This document shows positions 41,081 to 50,114 of a stretch of 64,000 bases of DNA, in pieces; position 1 is the first letter of the stretch, and each line of letters opens with the position of its first letter. This stretch comes from a virus, in the IMG/VR virus record IMGVR_UViG_3300032313_001281, positions 1 through 64,000 of that record; one strand, 5' to 3'. The position numbers were made by a program, and so were the translations under genes. The notes under the pieces are model-generated. The model was not told where the DNA came from, did no database searches, and saw only the letters and a list, made by a program, of their open reading frames with translations.

Positions 41081-41949
41081 CCGTTACCCCATAAGTCTAC
41101 ATGCAATCTTGGACTGTAGTTCCATCCATGCTTGACACAGATGTCTGCTATGCGTAACTTGTTTCGATCGTAGGGTTCAACTACTCCACCCTGTGGCATT
41201 AAATAAATTTGTCCTGTAAATCCACCAGCACGGAAAGCATCTGCAGCCTTGATTGCTTCTGTAATATGCTCGTCTGTTTCAACAACAAACTTGAGATATG
41301 TGTGACCAATGTCTTGATAGCTCTTAACAATGTCTGGACAAATTGCATCTTCCCATGACTCACCTGACGCACTTAGCTTTGCACTTACACTAAATGTCAA
41401 ATTGTTATAACCACGTCTTTTGTATTTGGGATTCAGTGTCCAATCCAACATCGTGTGCCTAAAGTCTGCGTGAATCTTTTGTGTGCCGTTGGTCTCAAAT
41501 GTAATATTACGCAGATCCTGCATGCGTTCATGTTGCAACAGTTCTGTATATGCACGTTGCCAGCCCAACAAAGGTTCTCCACCAGTAATCACAAGATGCA
41601 CATCGTTGCCATTGTTCTGCTGCCACATGTTGTTGGGAGTCAGTGCCAACATGCGTTCTACCAGTTCTTCTGTGGTCTGTGACGGGCTCAAGTGTTTGTA
41701 AGCTGGGTGCCACGACGCATAACTATCGCATCCGGTCTCCACTAGGGGTAGATCATTGAATGTAGGATACATATGGACCACTTCGGCCACGTCGTCAGCA
41801 CCGGTGCTTTTTTCGCCTGGCTTACAACCAAATCCTGCACAGGTAAAGTTACAGCCATAGGTGCGTAAGAACACACTAGGCACACCAACAAAGCGACCTT
41901 CGCCTTGTAAACTGTAGAATACTTCTGAAACTTTTATCTTTGCCACCAT
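41068..41949 (-). CDS. queE: 7-carboxy-7-deazaguanine synthase QueE (phage variant)
   Basis: 293 residues from the ATG at 41949 (an in-frame GTG also follows). QueE converts carboxytetrahydropterin to 7-carboxy-7-deazaguanine. SEVFYSLQGEGRFVG and ITGGEPLL are diagnostic. The cluster motif reads CNFTCAGFGC (Cys33, Cys37, Cys42), that is C-x3-C-x4-C, whereas the usual QueE motif is C-x3-C-x2-C. A second Cys-containing insert (GCDSYASWHP) is also present. It belongs with folE, queD and the dpdA-like gene in this window. It overlaps the phosphoribosyltransferase gene by 16 bases. Confidence 0.9.
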   Translation of the reverse strand: MVAKIKVSEVFYSLQGEGRFVGVPSVFLRTYGCNFTCAGFGCKPGEKSTGADDVAEVVHMYPTFNDLPLVETGCDSYASWHPAYKHLSPSQTTEELVERMLALTPNNMWQQNNGNDVHLVITGGEPLLGWQRAYTELLQHERMQDLRNITFETNGTQKIHADFRHTMLDWTLNPKYKRRGYNNLTFSVSAKLSASGESWEDAICPDIVKSYQDIGHTYLKFVVETDEHITEAIKAADAFRAGGFTGQIYLMPQGGVVEPYDRNKLRIADICVKHGWNYSPRLHVDLWGNGWGK

Positions 41950-42437
41950 GCCTCCCAAGGAAATACAATCCACGAATCTTCTTCAGCTTTATTTAGATCA
42001 ACGGCTGAATAACTAATTTTTAATTTGCTCTTACTTGCTTCGTTATCTACCAGCACCGCCACACGTACATTGTTGCCCCATACGTCTTTCCAACGCTTGT
42101 CTTTGGGAAAACACCCACTAGGCCAATCTTCCTTGATCCAATTTAATGTGGCACCCGAGTCGTTGATATCGTCTACAATAAGGATCTGCTTGCCTTCATA
42201 TGCATCTTCGGCCATCCACAAGTTACTTTCGCAAGCATTTTCATCACCGTCACGCAGACTTACCTTTAGTGTTTGCATGGGAACTTCTAGATATTGGCTA
42301 ATAAGGTTGGCCGGAACCAAGCCGCCACGTGTGAGCCCAACCACATAGTCTGGACGCCAGGCATCTGCGTGTAGTTGTCGTAGAATTTCTTGTGTCTGGC
42401 ACTCTACATCTTGCCAGGTATGATAGATTTTTTTCAT
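41934..42437 (-). CDS. Phosphoribosyltransferase (purine type)
   Basis: 167 residues from the ATG at 42437. The PRPP motif is ILIVDDINDSGATL, preceded by YVVGLTRGGLVPANL. Length and motif fit xanthine/guanine-type phosphoribosyltransferases, which salvage a purine base onto PRPP. Next to queE it might act on a deazapurine or supply GTP precursors; this is inference. A sigma70-like promoter lies five bases before the ATG. Confidence 0.85.
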   Translation of the reverse strand: MKKIYHTWQDVECQTQEILRQLHADAWRPDYVVGLTRGGLVPANLISQYLEVPMQTLKVSLRDGDENACESNLWMAEDAYEGKQILIVDDINDSGATLNWIKEDWPSGCFPKDKRWKDVWGNNVRVAVLVDNEASKSKLKISYSAVDLNKAEEDSWIVFPWEAWWQR

Positions 42438-42442
42438 ACTTA

Positions 42443-42471
42443 ATTGTACACTATTTGTGAAAAGATTGCAA
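42443..42471 (-). promoter_or_regulatory. Sigma70-like promoter (TTGCAA - 17 - TACAAT)
   Basis: Minus-strand TTGCAA (42471-42466), 17-base spacer, TACAAT (42448-42443), then TAAGT and the ATG of the phosphoribosyltransferase gene. It would drive that gene and queE with almost no leader. Confidence 0.6.
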
Positions 42472-43374
42472 CTATTTAGATCTCTTGCCAATGATAGATT
42501 TCATTCCTTCGGCAAAATTTCTAGGCCGATATGCAGGCATGATTGAAAGTAATCGGTTGATGTTGGGTCTGCGTGTAGCAGTTGAGCCAGGTAACCCAGA
42601 TTTCAGTGTCCACTTGGCCGATTCATAGCCCATGGCTTTGGCTATGATGTCAGCGGCTTCGGGTATGGTAATTTCCACATCTGTGCCAACGTTGACTACT
42701 TCACGCAACACCGTATTGGCACAGTGTATGGTGGCTTCTACAGCATCTTCAATGTAGCAAAAACTACGAGTTTCGGCACTGCCAGTAACTTCAAACACAC
42801 CAGATTCAATCTTGGCCATTTGGTCAGCAATGAAATGGCCAGCCTTGCTGTCCGCACCGTAGATGTTGAAATATCTAAGTGCTACCCAAGGCAATTCACT
42901 ATTGACCAAATAATTCTCGCTGGTAATTTTGGCCAGTCTATAACTCCAACGAGCATTGTGTATATTTTTGATAGTGATGTCTGTGTGCTCGGGTGTTGGA
43001 CTTACTGGATCATCGGACACCAGTTCACTGCTTGACGCATACACCAACTTGGTCAAGGTATCACATTGTTGAGCAAACTCAAACACATGTATATCTGTGA
43101 TAAAATTGTTGGTCAGCACTTGGTTAGGCCGCTCGTAAAAGTTCTTGGTACCGTTGATGGCTGCATAGTGGTAAATCTGATCAAAGTCACGAGGCAAATT
43201 GTCAAAGTTGCTCTGGTTCATAAGGTCCAGATTGACCCAGACATCACAGGGCGGTATGGTATTGCTACGACTATGGTTGTCCACAGCCCACACTTCGTTG
43301 TCGGCGCTGGATTTTAATTGGCGGCAGATTTCTGTGCCCAATAAACCACTGGCACCTGTGACTAATATTTTCAT
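42472..43374 (-). CDS. NAD-dependent epimerase/dehydratase
   Basis: 300 residues from the ATG at 43374, in ATGA overlap with the upstream dehydrogenase. KILVTGASGLLGTEI is the NAD loop, YASSSELVS the Ser block, and WSYRLAKIT the catalytic Tyr-Lys. IPPCDVWVNLDL and RYFNIYGAD are typical of extended SDRs on NDP-sugars. It starts the glycan operon running from 46388 down to 42472. Sugar unknown. Confidence 0.85.
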   Translation of the reverse strand: MKILVTGASGLLGTEICRQLKSSADNEVWAVDNHSRSNTIPPCDVWVNLDLMNQSNFDNLPRDFDQIYHYAAINGTKNFYERPNQVLTNNFITDIHVFEFAQQCDTLTKLVYASSSELVSDDPVSPTPEHTDITIKNIHNARWSYRLAKITSENYLVNSELPWVALRYFNIYGADSKAGHFIADQMAKIESGVFEVTGSAETRSFCYIEDAVEATIHCANTVLREVVNVGTDVEITIPEAADIIAKAMGYESAKWTLKSGLPGSTATRRPNINRLLSIMPAYRPRNFAEGMKSIIGKRSK

Positions 43375-44144
43375 TGTTTGACTTTCTCGTTGTCTTGTAT
43401 AATGCTTTGGATCATGGTATATGGTAGTCCAAGATTTTGTATGAGATTGTTCCAGGCTGCGGTGTCTTTGGGCAGGCAATGCCCGCCATATCCACGCATG
43501 TTGGGATTGGCCATCAGATAGGCCGGATTGAAACATTCACGACGGGTAATGGCCTTGTAAACATTCATGTAGTTGGCCCCCATTTTATCACACACATCAA
43601 ATGTGATATTGGCAAAGGTCACACTCATGGCATGATGCACATTGTTGAAATATTTGATTATTTCGGCTTCGGTAGGTGTAACTCTGGCCACGTGCTGTGG
43701 AAAGCTGCCATGCAACTCTACAATAATCTCAGCATCTTCCTTGTTGTAACAACCTGCGACCAAAAGATCATGATTGTACACAAAGTCAGCCAGGGCACTC
43801 TTGGCCCTTAAAAACTCTGGAACCATGCAGAGACGCAAGGTAGGATACAGTTGATGTAATCGATCTGTGGTACCAGGAATCACAGTGCTCTTGATTGACA
43901 CTAGACCCGGATAGTTGTTGACGGCCAATTCAGCAACCACGTTGTCAACAATACTGGTATCACAATCTCCATTGGCGGTCTGGTCGGTAGGCACGCTGAT
44001 AAACACCACTTCGGTGTCCAGCACATCGTTCATGGTGCTACCTGCATGCTTGGGATCAAAGAACGTCATGGTGTGTCCAAGATATTCTAAACCTTCAAAT
44101 ACTGCACTGCCCACAGTGCCTCGTCCTATAATTCCTATTTTCAT
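43371..44144 (-). CDS. Short UDP-glucose dehydrogenase homolog
   Basis: 257 residues. KIGIIGRGTVGSAV is the Rossmann start, SIKSTVIPGTTDRL and GYGGHCLPKDTAAW give the conserved loop and catalytic Cys. It ends where the C-terminal UDP-binding domain of the family would begin, so either a truncated paralog or a minimal oxidoreductase. Compare the full-length protein at 39833. ATGA overlaps at both ends. It may act on a different NDP-sugar or need a partner. Confidence 0.8.
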   Translation of the reverse strand: MKIGIIGRGTVGSAVFEGLEYLGHTMTFFDPKHAGSTMNDVLDTEVVFISVPTDQTANGDCDTSIVDNVVAELAVNNYPGLVSIKSTVIPGTTDRLHQLYPTLRLCMVPEFLRAKSALADFVYNHDLLVAGCYNKEDAEIIVELHGSFPQHVARVTPTEAEIIKYFNNVHHAMSVTFANITFDVCDKMGANYMNVYKAITRRECFNPAYLMANPNMRGYGGHCLPKDTAAWNNLIQNLGLPYTMIQSIIQDNEKVKQ

Positions 44145-44758
44145 GTTGCTTCCTTAAAAGTCATATCTACACATCTACTGGTTTGATTCTCTTTGACCAG
44201 TTTATAAATTTGCTCCGCCACTTGTTCGGGACGCAAATAATCCAATTTGGGATCAATTTCTTTGCCTGCTGTGGCCATCCGGGTCAAGGTTCTTACCGGA
44301 TTGATCAAGTCAATGGTAATGTTTGTGCCTTCTAGAGAGTCTTTGACTCCTTGCCAGAGATTATGCAATGCAGCCTTGCTGGCACTGTAAAGCGGATACA
44401 GTTTTTTTCCGCTGACATAACTGCTGGAACCAATCATGATCAATCGTGTGACATGATTTTGATTTTCTGGATTCATATAGTGTCTGACAATACTCCAGTT
44501 GCTGCCGAAATTCACATTCATGGTTCTTGTGTGATCTTGTTCCCAGCCGTTTTCAAAAACACCTGCACAGTTTATGATCACATCGGGTTGCGCATTGGCC
44601 AATAGGCCACGTATTTCTTGATCCGCTGAAGACTTGTTGAAATCTATAATAGAACTATTGACCGGAATGATCCTGAATCCGTTTTGTAAAAACATTTTTC
44701 TAGTGGCAGATCCAATCCCGCCACGGTCTCCAAAGATAAGAGCTGTTTGTTTTTTCAT
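44141..44758 (-). CDS. Classical SDR oxidoreductase
   Basis: 205 residues. Cofactor loop FGDRGGIGSATRKMF, NCAG motif, Ser in IGSSSYV, and YSASKAALHN for Tyr/Lys. Short-chain reductases act on sugar, polyol or keto intermediates. It shares its start base with the stop of the cupin gene (44758). It resembles the protein at 47250 but keeps the catalytic Tyr that the other lacks. Confidence 0.85.
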   Translation of the reverse strand: MKKQTALIFGDRGGIGSATRKMFLQNGFRIIPVNSSIIDFNKSSADQEIRGLLANAQPDVIINCAGVFENGWEQDHTRTMNVNFGSNWSIVRHYMNPENQNHVTRLIMIGSSSYVSGKKLYPLYSASKAALHNLWQGVKDSLEGTNITIDLINPVRTLTRMATAGKEIDPKLDYLRPEQVAEQIYKLVKENQTSRCVDMTFKEAT

Positions 44759-45162
44759 TATCGTACTATGCTATCAACTCTATAAGTATCACTCTCATAA
44801 TCTTCACCGCCGCGTGGACCTTCGGCAAAGGCTATGAATGTGCATCCATGTTCACCTGTTCGCATGGCATGTATTTCCATGGGTTCGCTGATGATCATGT
44901 CCCCATGTCCGGCCACAAACTTTTGAACTGGCTCCTCTCCATCCACAGCCTTGCTGTAGTAGGTCAACGTGCCATTTAGTACCAAGGTATACTGTGTGGT
45001 CAGTTTGTGATAGTGATTGCCACGTACGGCACCAGGAGCATTGGTTATAATGCAACCATGGTTCATGTTACGGGCATAGAACATGTCAGTGATTGTGCCA
45101 CGATCGTCGGTGTGTTGACCTAGACCTTGTTCGATGTTTTTGTTGATATTGTAGTATTTCAT
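44758..45162 (-). CDS. WxcM/FdtA-like cupin (sugar 3,4-ketoisomerase type)
   Basis: 134 residues. RGNHYHKLTTQYTLVLNGTL carries the His-x-His of a cupin, and GDMIISEPMEIHAM the second His. FdtA and WxcM cupins isomerise dTDP-keto-sugars. The size is right for the single-domain form. It sits between the C-methyltransferase and SDR genes, consistent with synthesis of a branched or unusual deoxysugar. Specific substrate unproven. Confidence 0.78.
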   Translation of the reverse strand: MKYYNINKNIEQGLGQHTDDRGTITDMFYARNMNHGCIITNAPGAVRGNHYHKLTTQYTLVLNGTLTYYSKAVDGEEPVQKFVAGHGDMIISEPMEIHAMRTGEHGCTFIAFAEGPRGGEDYESDTYRVDSIVR

Positions 45163-46388
45163 TGTTGTAAGAACCTTGTGTTGGGATTTATATTCGATAT
45201 GGCTTGTTTGAGACCTGCACCAATGTTCCAGCTCAAGATCACAGCATACGGCTTGTCATACTGAGCAAAGATTGTGTCGTCAGCAATGGGTATTCTGCTC
45301 AAAGGAGTGTATTTTCCTTGTTTGAATGCGCTGGAATCAGTTATGTATTTCAAGTGTGTTCGGTTGAGACCGTGCCAGGTCAGCCAGGTATTAGCCTTGG
45401 CAGCAGCACCCACTCCTATAAACACAGCTTCTGGTTCGTTCTGTCGTATTTCATAGAACTGACGCAACCATTGATCTCGCTGTTGTTCAAATCTGCGTTG
45501 CACTACCTCATAGAAACGTGTGTCAAATAGACCAATCTGTGTTTCTCTGGCTATGGCATCTTCTATGGCCACGGGCATAGCGGCTCCGGTGTCACGACGA
45601 GCAAACACTCTAAGGCTGCCGCCGTGGTAGTCAACCACATCAAAGTCTGTGATTTCTAGTCCCGCGGTCCTGAGCATATTCCAGGCCATCTTGATAGTAA
45701 AGTATGTAGGATGTTCATGATACACCATGTCAGTGAAACGACCTGACTCAATCATGCTGAGCCAATAAGGCACTTCAAACACAAACACAGCATCATCGGA
45801 CAACAAAGAGGCCACAGCTCTAGCAAATGCAACAGGATCGTTGGCATGATTGAACACATTATTGGCCATTACAACATTGGCACTGCCCACACGTTTAACT
45901 AGATCTTTGGCCACAGATTCGCAGAACATGGCTGGCATGACCTCTACACCACGTTCTTTGGCAACATGACACATGTCCATGCTGGGGTCTATTCCTATGG
46001 CACGCACTCCTTCTCCGCGGAACTGATTGATTAGATAGCCATCGTTACTGCCTATTTCCACAGCAAACTTTATTGCTGGACATCTATTCTTCACAGTGGT
46101 GGCATATTCATTCCAGTGTGCTCGAGCTGTGGCACTGTTGCTGGAAGTATAGCTGTAGCTGTAGAGACTGTACCGATCCTCGGCATGGCTCACATAGCCC
46201 AACTGTATGCTGCCAGAGTCAGCATTGAGATTGACCTGTAGTGGAAACACAGGCTCGCTGAGATTGAGTTGGTTCTCAGCGACGAAAGTGTCTGCATAGG
46301 CATGCTGACCAAAGTCAAGTATTTTTGTCACTGGTTGCTGGCTGATCAAACAATGTGTCACTGCTTGGCTGGTAGTTATATTGGTCAT
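45159..46388 (-). CDS. Sugar C-methyltransferase (NovU/TylC3 family)
   Basis: 409 residues. The SAM motif VEIGSNDGYLINQF, NVFNHANDPVAF and YHEHPTYFTI are signature segments, and a C-terminal Rossmann-like domain has VFIGVGAAAKANTWL. The N-terminal zinc site is degenerate: only one Cys remains in CLISQQP. This type adds a methyl to carbon 3 of a dTDP-keto-deoxysugar. It overlaps both neighbours by 1-4 bases. Confidence 0.88.
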   Translation of the reverse strand: MTNITTSQAVTHCLISQQPVTKILDFGQHAYADTFVAENQLNLSEPVFPLQVNLNADSGSIQLGYVSHAEDRYSLYSYSYTSSNSATARAHWNEYATTVKNRCPAIKFAVEIGSNDGYLINQFRGEGVRAIGIDPSMDMCHVAKERGVEVMPAMFCESVAKDLVKRVGSANVVMANNVFNHANDPVAFARAVASLLSDDAVFVFEVPYWLSMIESGRFTDMVYHEHPTYFTIKMAWNMLRTAGLEITDFDVVDYHGGSLRVFARRDTGAAMPVAIEDAIARETQIGLFDTRFYEVVQRRFEQQRDQWLRQFYEIRQNEPEAVFIGVGAAAKANTWLTWHGLNRTHLKYITDSSAFKQGKYTPLSRIPIADDTIFAQYDKPYAVILSWNIGAGLKQAISNINPNTRFLQQ

Positions 46389-47245
46389 TATTTGTCGAGT
46401 ACCATTTTGATGTGACCATTGGCATCTTTAACTCTTGTAAAAGAACTTATTTGATTATTAGGGTCATTTTCCTTGATGCGTTGTATGGGAGGAATTTTTC
46501 CACTCTTGGTGTCTTCCCACCATTGTGTGCTGAGACCACGAGATTTCATGTAGGCGGCCAAGCGTTCAGCGTCAATGTATCTGTGCTGGACAAAAAACTC
46601 ATTGTGTAGATCTCGAGGATTGTTGGGATTACCCTCGAGATATTCACGTTTTTTGTAGGCTTCGTCCTTGTTGTTGCCAGTAAGGTCAGCACGATCGTGT
46701 GTGACATCTACTTCGATTATTTTCATTATGTCTAACCAATAGGCCATTTGGCTGCCTTCGGCATCTAGCATTTGATGACGGCTGAGTTGTCCCAGAGTTT
46801 CCATCCATTCTTTAGGAAAAATAGGAAATATGCTATAAGGATGTTCGTTGTGTGTGTGCACCTTGAGCAATCGAAACTCGCCGGTGCACTCGCGTATGCG
46901 CTGATCCCAATCTTGTGTTTGCATGACAGCGTCATCACACCATACAAACAACCAATCGGCGTCGGCATCTCGAGCCAGAGTGTTGAAATACTGATTGAGA
47001 CCGGCATAGCCCAATGGTTCAAATCCCAGGGCTTCATAGTCTATGTCCCGTGCATCCAATTCGGGTTGTATGTTATTGGTAAAATAGTCAAGACCTATGC
47101 TATCATTGTTGTCAATGCCCAATCTAAACTGCACAGAGTCTAGATCATGTGCCAGATCGATTAAGCTGAACAGGCTGCGACGCAAGGCATCTGTGCGCTT
47201 GTGTGTGGGCAACAATACAGCTATGTCGTATTGGCGTGATTTCAT
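46388..47245 (-). CDS. GT2-like glycosyltransferase (stand-alone)
   Basis: 285 residues from the ATG at 47245, five bases after the upstream stop. DIAVLLPTHKRTDALRRSL opens a GT-A fold; WLFVWCDDAVMQTQDW carries the acidic nucleotide-sugar site. From residue 5 to about 260 it aligns throughout with the C-terminal half of the protein at 47894 (THNEHPYSIFPI and LGQLSRHQM are shared). Therefore a recent duplication. Donor unknown. Confidence 0.82.
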   Translation of the reverse strand: MKSRQYDIAVLLPTHKRTDALRRSLFSLIDLAHDLDSVQFRLGIDNNDSIGLDYFTNNIQPELDARDIDYEALGFEPLGYAGLNQYFNTLARDADADWLFVWCDDAVMQTQDWDQRIRECTGEFRLLKVHTHNEHPYSIFPIFPKEWMETLGQLSRHQMLDAEGSQMAYWLDIMKIIEVDVTHDRADLTGNNKDEAYKKREYLEGNPNNPRDLHNEFFVQHRYIDAERLAAYMKSRGLSTQWWEDTKSGKIPPIQRIKENDPNNQISSFTRVKDANGHIKMVLDK

Positions 47246-47249
47246 AATT

Positions 47250-47885
47250 TTAGTTTTCAATTTGTATTTTTTGCGGAGATATGCCCACACGATCCAATTT
47301 CAATTCAATGGCCAAGGCAATGGTATGAGCCACCTGGGCCGGACCCAGCACAGGACCACGTGCATATTCCTCGGCTATGTCCTGATCCGAGCGGGTGCCT
47401 TGGTAATTTTGTCGCAACATGTTGGTCTGAGTTTTTCCAGGAACAATCTCGGTAAACAAGATTCCCGGATAGTCTCGCTTGACAGCGTTTAGACTTTGGC
47501 GCAGGGCGATCTTGGAACCTACCATGAATATGGTATAGCTGATAGGATCATCTGCGCTGGTACTGGTTAGGTAGATGAATTGTCCTGTGGTTCTTTGTTG
47601 TGTGTATTGTTTGGCCAACAATAACGGCGCTGTGAAATTCACAGCCACATGATTCTGTTGATTCTGCCAAGAATTTTTGTGCCAACCCAAATATGCACCG
47701 CCATTGGCACCTGCACAATTCACTACCACATCGTACTCGGCTAGATCCAGACGATCTATTGAGGCAAAATCACCAAGATCAAATTCTTGTCTTGTGGGGG
47801 CCGTGACCACGTGTCCCTGGCGGCCTAGCAACTGTTTTACGGCTTGCCCAATTCCGCTGTTGCCTCCGGTCAAGAAAATTTTCAT
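47250..47885 (-). CDS. SDR-family protein lacking the catalytic tyrosine
   Basis: 211 residues. TGGNSGIGQAVKQLLG is the cofactor loop, NCAG the next motif and LTSTSADDPIS the Ser block. At the active site the sequence is YTIFMVGSKIAL: four residues before the Lys is Met rather than Tyr, so the normal Y-x3-K acid/base residue is missing. It may be inactive, regulatory, or use the Tyr four residues further upstream. Between two GT2-domain genes. Confidence 0.8.
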   Translation of the reverse strand: MKIFLTGGNSGIGQAVKQLLGRQGHVVTAPTRQEFDLGDFASIDRLDLAEYDVVVNCAGANGGAYLGWHKNSWQNQQNHVAVNFTAPLLLAKQYTQQRTTGQFIYLTSTSADDPISYTIFMVGSKIALRQSLNAVKRDYPGILFTEIVPGKTQTNMLRQNYQGTRSDQDIAEEYARGPVLGPAQVAHTIALAIELKLDRVGISPQKIQIEN

Positions 47886-47893
47886 ATAGTTGA

Positions 47894-49459
47894 TTAGGAT
47901 TTGCCAGGGGTAATGTTTGTTATGTTGTTGCCGTTGTAGGCTATGTCGAATTGAAACATGTGCTGATTGATGTCATTGGCTTGAAGACGTTCCCATGGAT
48001 CTTGAGTTTTGTTCTTGACACCTTGCCAAAAACTGGTATTCTGCCCTAGGTTTTTCATGTAGGCGCAAAGTTGATCACAGTCTGTATGGCGTTGTTCTAT
48101 GGTTGCTGGATAATGAAAGTCTTGGACATTCTCAGGATGGCCTTCAAATCTGTGCTTGGGTTTGATGACTTCTATGGCGTTCTGGACCAACTCCACTTGA
48201 TTGTGGGTCACATCAATGTCCACAATCTCCATCAGGTCCAACATGTAGGCTATCTGACTGATCTCGGCATCAATCATCTGATGACGGCTCAACTGACCCA
48301 GTTGTTCATACCAGACTGCGGGCATTATAGGAAATATGCTGTAGGGATGCTCGTTGTGAGTGTGTACTTTGAGCACTTTGAATTGACCATTGTAGGCTTT
48401 GACAACCTGATCCCAATCCTGTGTTTCCATCACAGCATCGTCGTTCCAGACAAACAACCAATCAGCTGAAGCCTGTTGTGCTAGATAGTTATAGTAATGA
48501 TTCAGACCTTCGTAGCCCATGCTTTCAAAGGCCTGAGCTTCGTAGGCTATGTCCCGTTCATCCAGCCAAGGCTGTATCACAGATGTAAAATAGTTCAATC
48601 CTGTTTCGTCATCATTGTCAAACCCAAACACCAGTTGTAGGTCGGAAGCATCGTAGGCACGTTCTACAATGCTGGTCACGCTGGCTGTCAACTCGTCGGT
48701 CCGACCTCGACTGGGCAACAACACCGCAATTGAAAATTCACGGCTGGGTTTTTCAAAATAAAATTCGTAATCATCTAGACCCAGCACATTACTGACATCT
48801 ATGCCCGGCAAATAAAATTCTGGACGATCGGTAAAGTCTGTGCAGAGATCGTGCCGTAAAAAAGTAAATTCATAACAGTCACAGCTGCCGTCTGCGCTCA
48901 ATGGAGTGTGGTTGTTGCCGTGCAAATGTACCAACACATATTCAGTCTGTAGTTTTTTTACTGTGTTGACGAATTGTTGTCTGCGATGATTGGCAAAGTG
49001 TATTTCAATTACTATGCCAGGAAAAATCTCTCGATTGGCTAAAATTTCATCAATAAGGGGGAATTCACCACCTTCAATATCCATCTTGAGCAATACTCGT
49101 TTGCTGTCCAAACGTTGGATGGCCGTGGAAAATGCAGTGTATCCTGGACCTATGTTTTCTTCATAGTGTGTGGCCTTGGTTGAAAAAAAATCTTGGTAAG
49201 GAGCACGCAGGTAATCTTTCATGTTGTTGATGTTCACAGTTCCATCATACATGTGTATTTTGGACTGGGGCTTGAGATCTCGCCAGCCTTGATCAAAACT
49301 CCAGTTCTCGCCTAGCCCACAACTGAGCAGGTCATCGCAGTGATCCAACAGCATTTGTGGTATGATATAACCGCCATCGCTGGCACACCCTATACGCACA
49401 GGGTCGGCAATGATCTTGGGTAAACAACATATCAGTTCATTGGGTAATTGTATTTTCAT
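47894..49459 (-). CDS. FkbM-like methyltransferase fused to GT2-like glycosyltransferase
   Basis: 521 residues from the ATG at 49459. Residues 1-230 look like a FkbM-type methyltransferase (CGLGENWSFDQGW, LLKMDIEGGEFPLIDEI). Residues 235-521 are a GT2-like domain (FSIAVLLPSRGRTDEL, WLFVWNDDAVMETQDW), paralogous to the gene at 46388. The fusion suggests that sugar transfer and O-methylation act on the same glycan. A TATAAATA box lies five bases before the ATG, so the mRNA may be leaderless and late. Confidence 0.82.
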   Translation of the reverse strand: MKIQLPNELICCLPKIIADPVRIGCASDGGYIIPQMLLDHCDDLLSCGLGENWSFDQGWRDLKPQSKIHMYDGTVNINNMKDYLRAPYQDFFSTKATHYEENIGPGYTAFSTAIQRLDSKRVLLKMDIEGGEFPLIDEILANREIFPGIVIEIHFANHRRQQFVNTVKKLQTEYVLVHLHGNNHTPLSADGSCDCYEFTFLRHDLCTDFTDRPEFYLPGIDVSNVLGLDDYEFYFEKPSREFSIAVLLPSRGRTDELTASVTSIVERAYDASDLQLVFGFDNDDETGLNYFTSVIQPWLDERDIAYEAQAFESMGYEGLNHYYNYLAQQASADWLFVWNDDAVMETQDWDQVVKAYNGQFKVLKVHTHNEHPYSIFPIMPAVWYEQLGQLSRHQMIDAEISQIAYMLDLMEIVDIDVTHNQVELVQNAIEVIKPKHRFEGHPENVQDFHYPATIEQRHTDCDQLCAYMKNLGQNTSFWQGVKNKTQDPWERLQANDINQHMFQFDIAYNGNNITNITPGKS

Positions 49460-49464
49460 CACAA

Positions 49465-49472
49465 TATTTATA
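49465..49472 (-). promoter_or_regulatory. T4-late-like promoter element (TATAAATA)
   Basis: Exact TATAAATA, then TTGTG and the ATG at 49459: five-base spacing puts the predicted transcription start on the A of the start codon. Confidence 0.6.
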
Positions 49473-49498
49473 TACGCCGTTTACTACGAAAACAAATC

Positions 49499-50038
49499 TT
49501 ATCCTTCGTATACTGCTGAGTTTGCATTGTGCTCAAACACTTCAACTGAACGCAACTTAACACCTTGCCCAACAGGATAGCGACACTTGAATTCTTTTAC
49601 AGTATTTCCGTCTTGTGAAACCAGAAACCAAGAGTTACCTGCTTGAAATGCCCGGAGAATATTTTCCATGGTTTTGTAAGCAAGTTCGGCAAACTTTTCG
49701 CAACCTACACCCTCAACAATACGAACATCGCATACTCCACCTTGATCTTGCAACCCTAGTTCGGCCATCTTTTCAAACATAGTACGATGAGGATCATCTT
49801 CGGCAATCACTAACGTGTGATCAAACATATACTCAGACCACTCTTTGAATGCTTTGAGTCCACCAAAGTCCATGACCCAATTACGATCATCCAATGTTTC
49901 ACTTTCAAAAATTAGTTTGATACCAATCGAGTATCCGTGTAGTAATGAGCAATGACTGTGTGTGCTTCGCCATTGTCTAAAACAGCATGAAAGTCCGCGG
50001 TCGTTACCGTAAGTTTTTGTTGAAAGATATTTTGCCAT
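49499..50038 (-). CDS. queD: 6-carboxytetrahydropterin synthase QueD-like
   Basis: 179 residues. STKTYGNDRGLSCCFRQWRSTHSHC and FDHTLVIAEDD are typical of phage QueD, and FEHNANSA is near the C-terminus. It converts dihydroneopterin triphosphate into carboxytetrahydropterin, the QueE substrate. The canonical HGH zinc ligand is HGY (residues 34-36), so one metal His may be replaced. It has its own promoter and an AGGAGAAA site. Confidence 0.88.
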   Translation of the reverse strand: MAKYLSTKTYGNDRGLSCCFRQWRSTHSHCSLLHGYSIGIKLIFESETLDDRNWVMDFGGLKAFKEWSEYMFDHTLVIAEDDPHRTMFEKMAELGLQDQGGVCDVRIVEGVGCEKFAELAYKTMENILRAFQAGNSWFLVSQDGNTVKEFKCRYPVGQGVKLRSVEVFEHNANSAVYEG

Positions 50039-50056
50039 TTGTTTCTCCTATGTTAG

Positions 50057-50085
50057 ATTATAGCATAGGTGGCAGAGTTTGTAAA
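50057..50085 (-). promoter_or_regulatory. Sigma70-like promoter (TTTACA - 17 - TATAAT)
   Basis: Minus-strand TTTACA (50085-50080), 17-base spacer, TATAAT (50062-50057), upstream of queD with a 12-base leader and AGGAG. Confidence 0.72.
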
Positions 50086-50114
50086 GCGGGGTGACACCAA
50101 AGACCGCTGTAGTG

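Noticed and set aside
41068-41973. QueE start at 41973
   Set aside because: It overlaps the upstream gene further and adds residues without family match.
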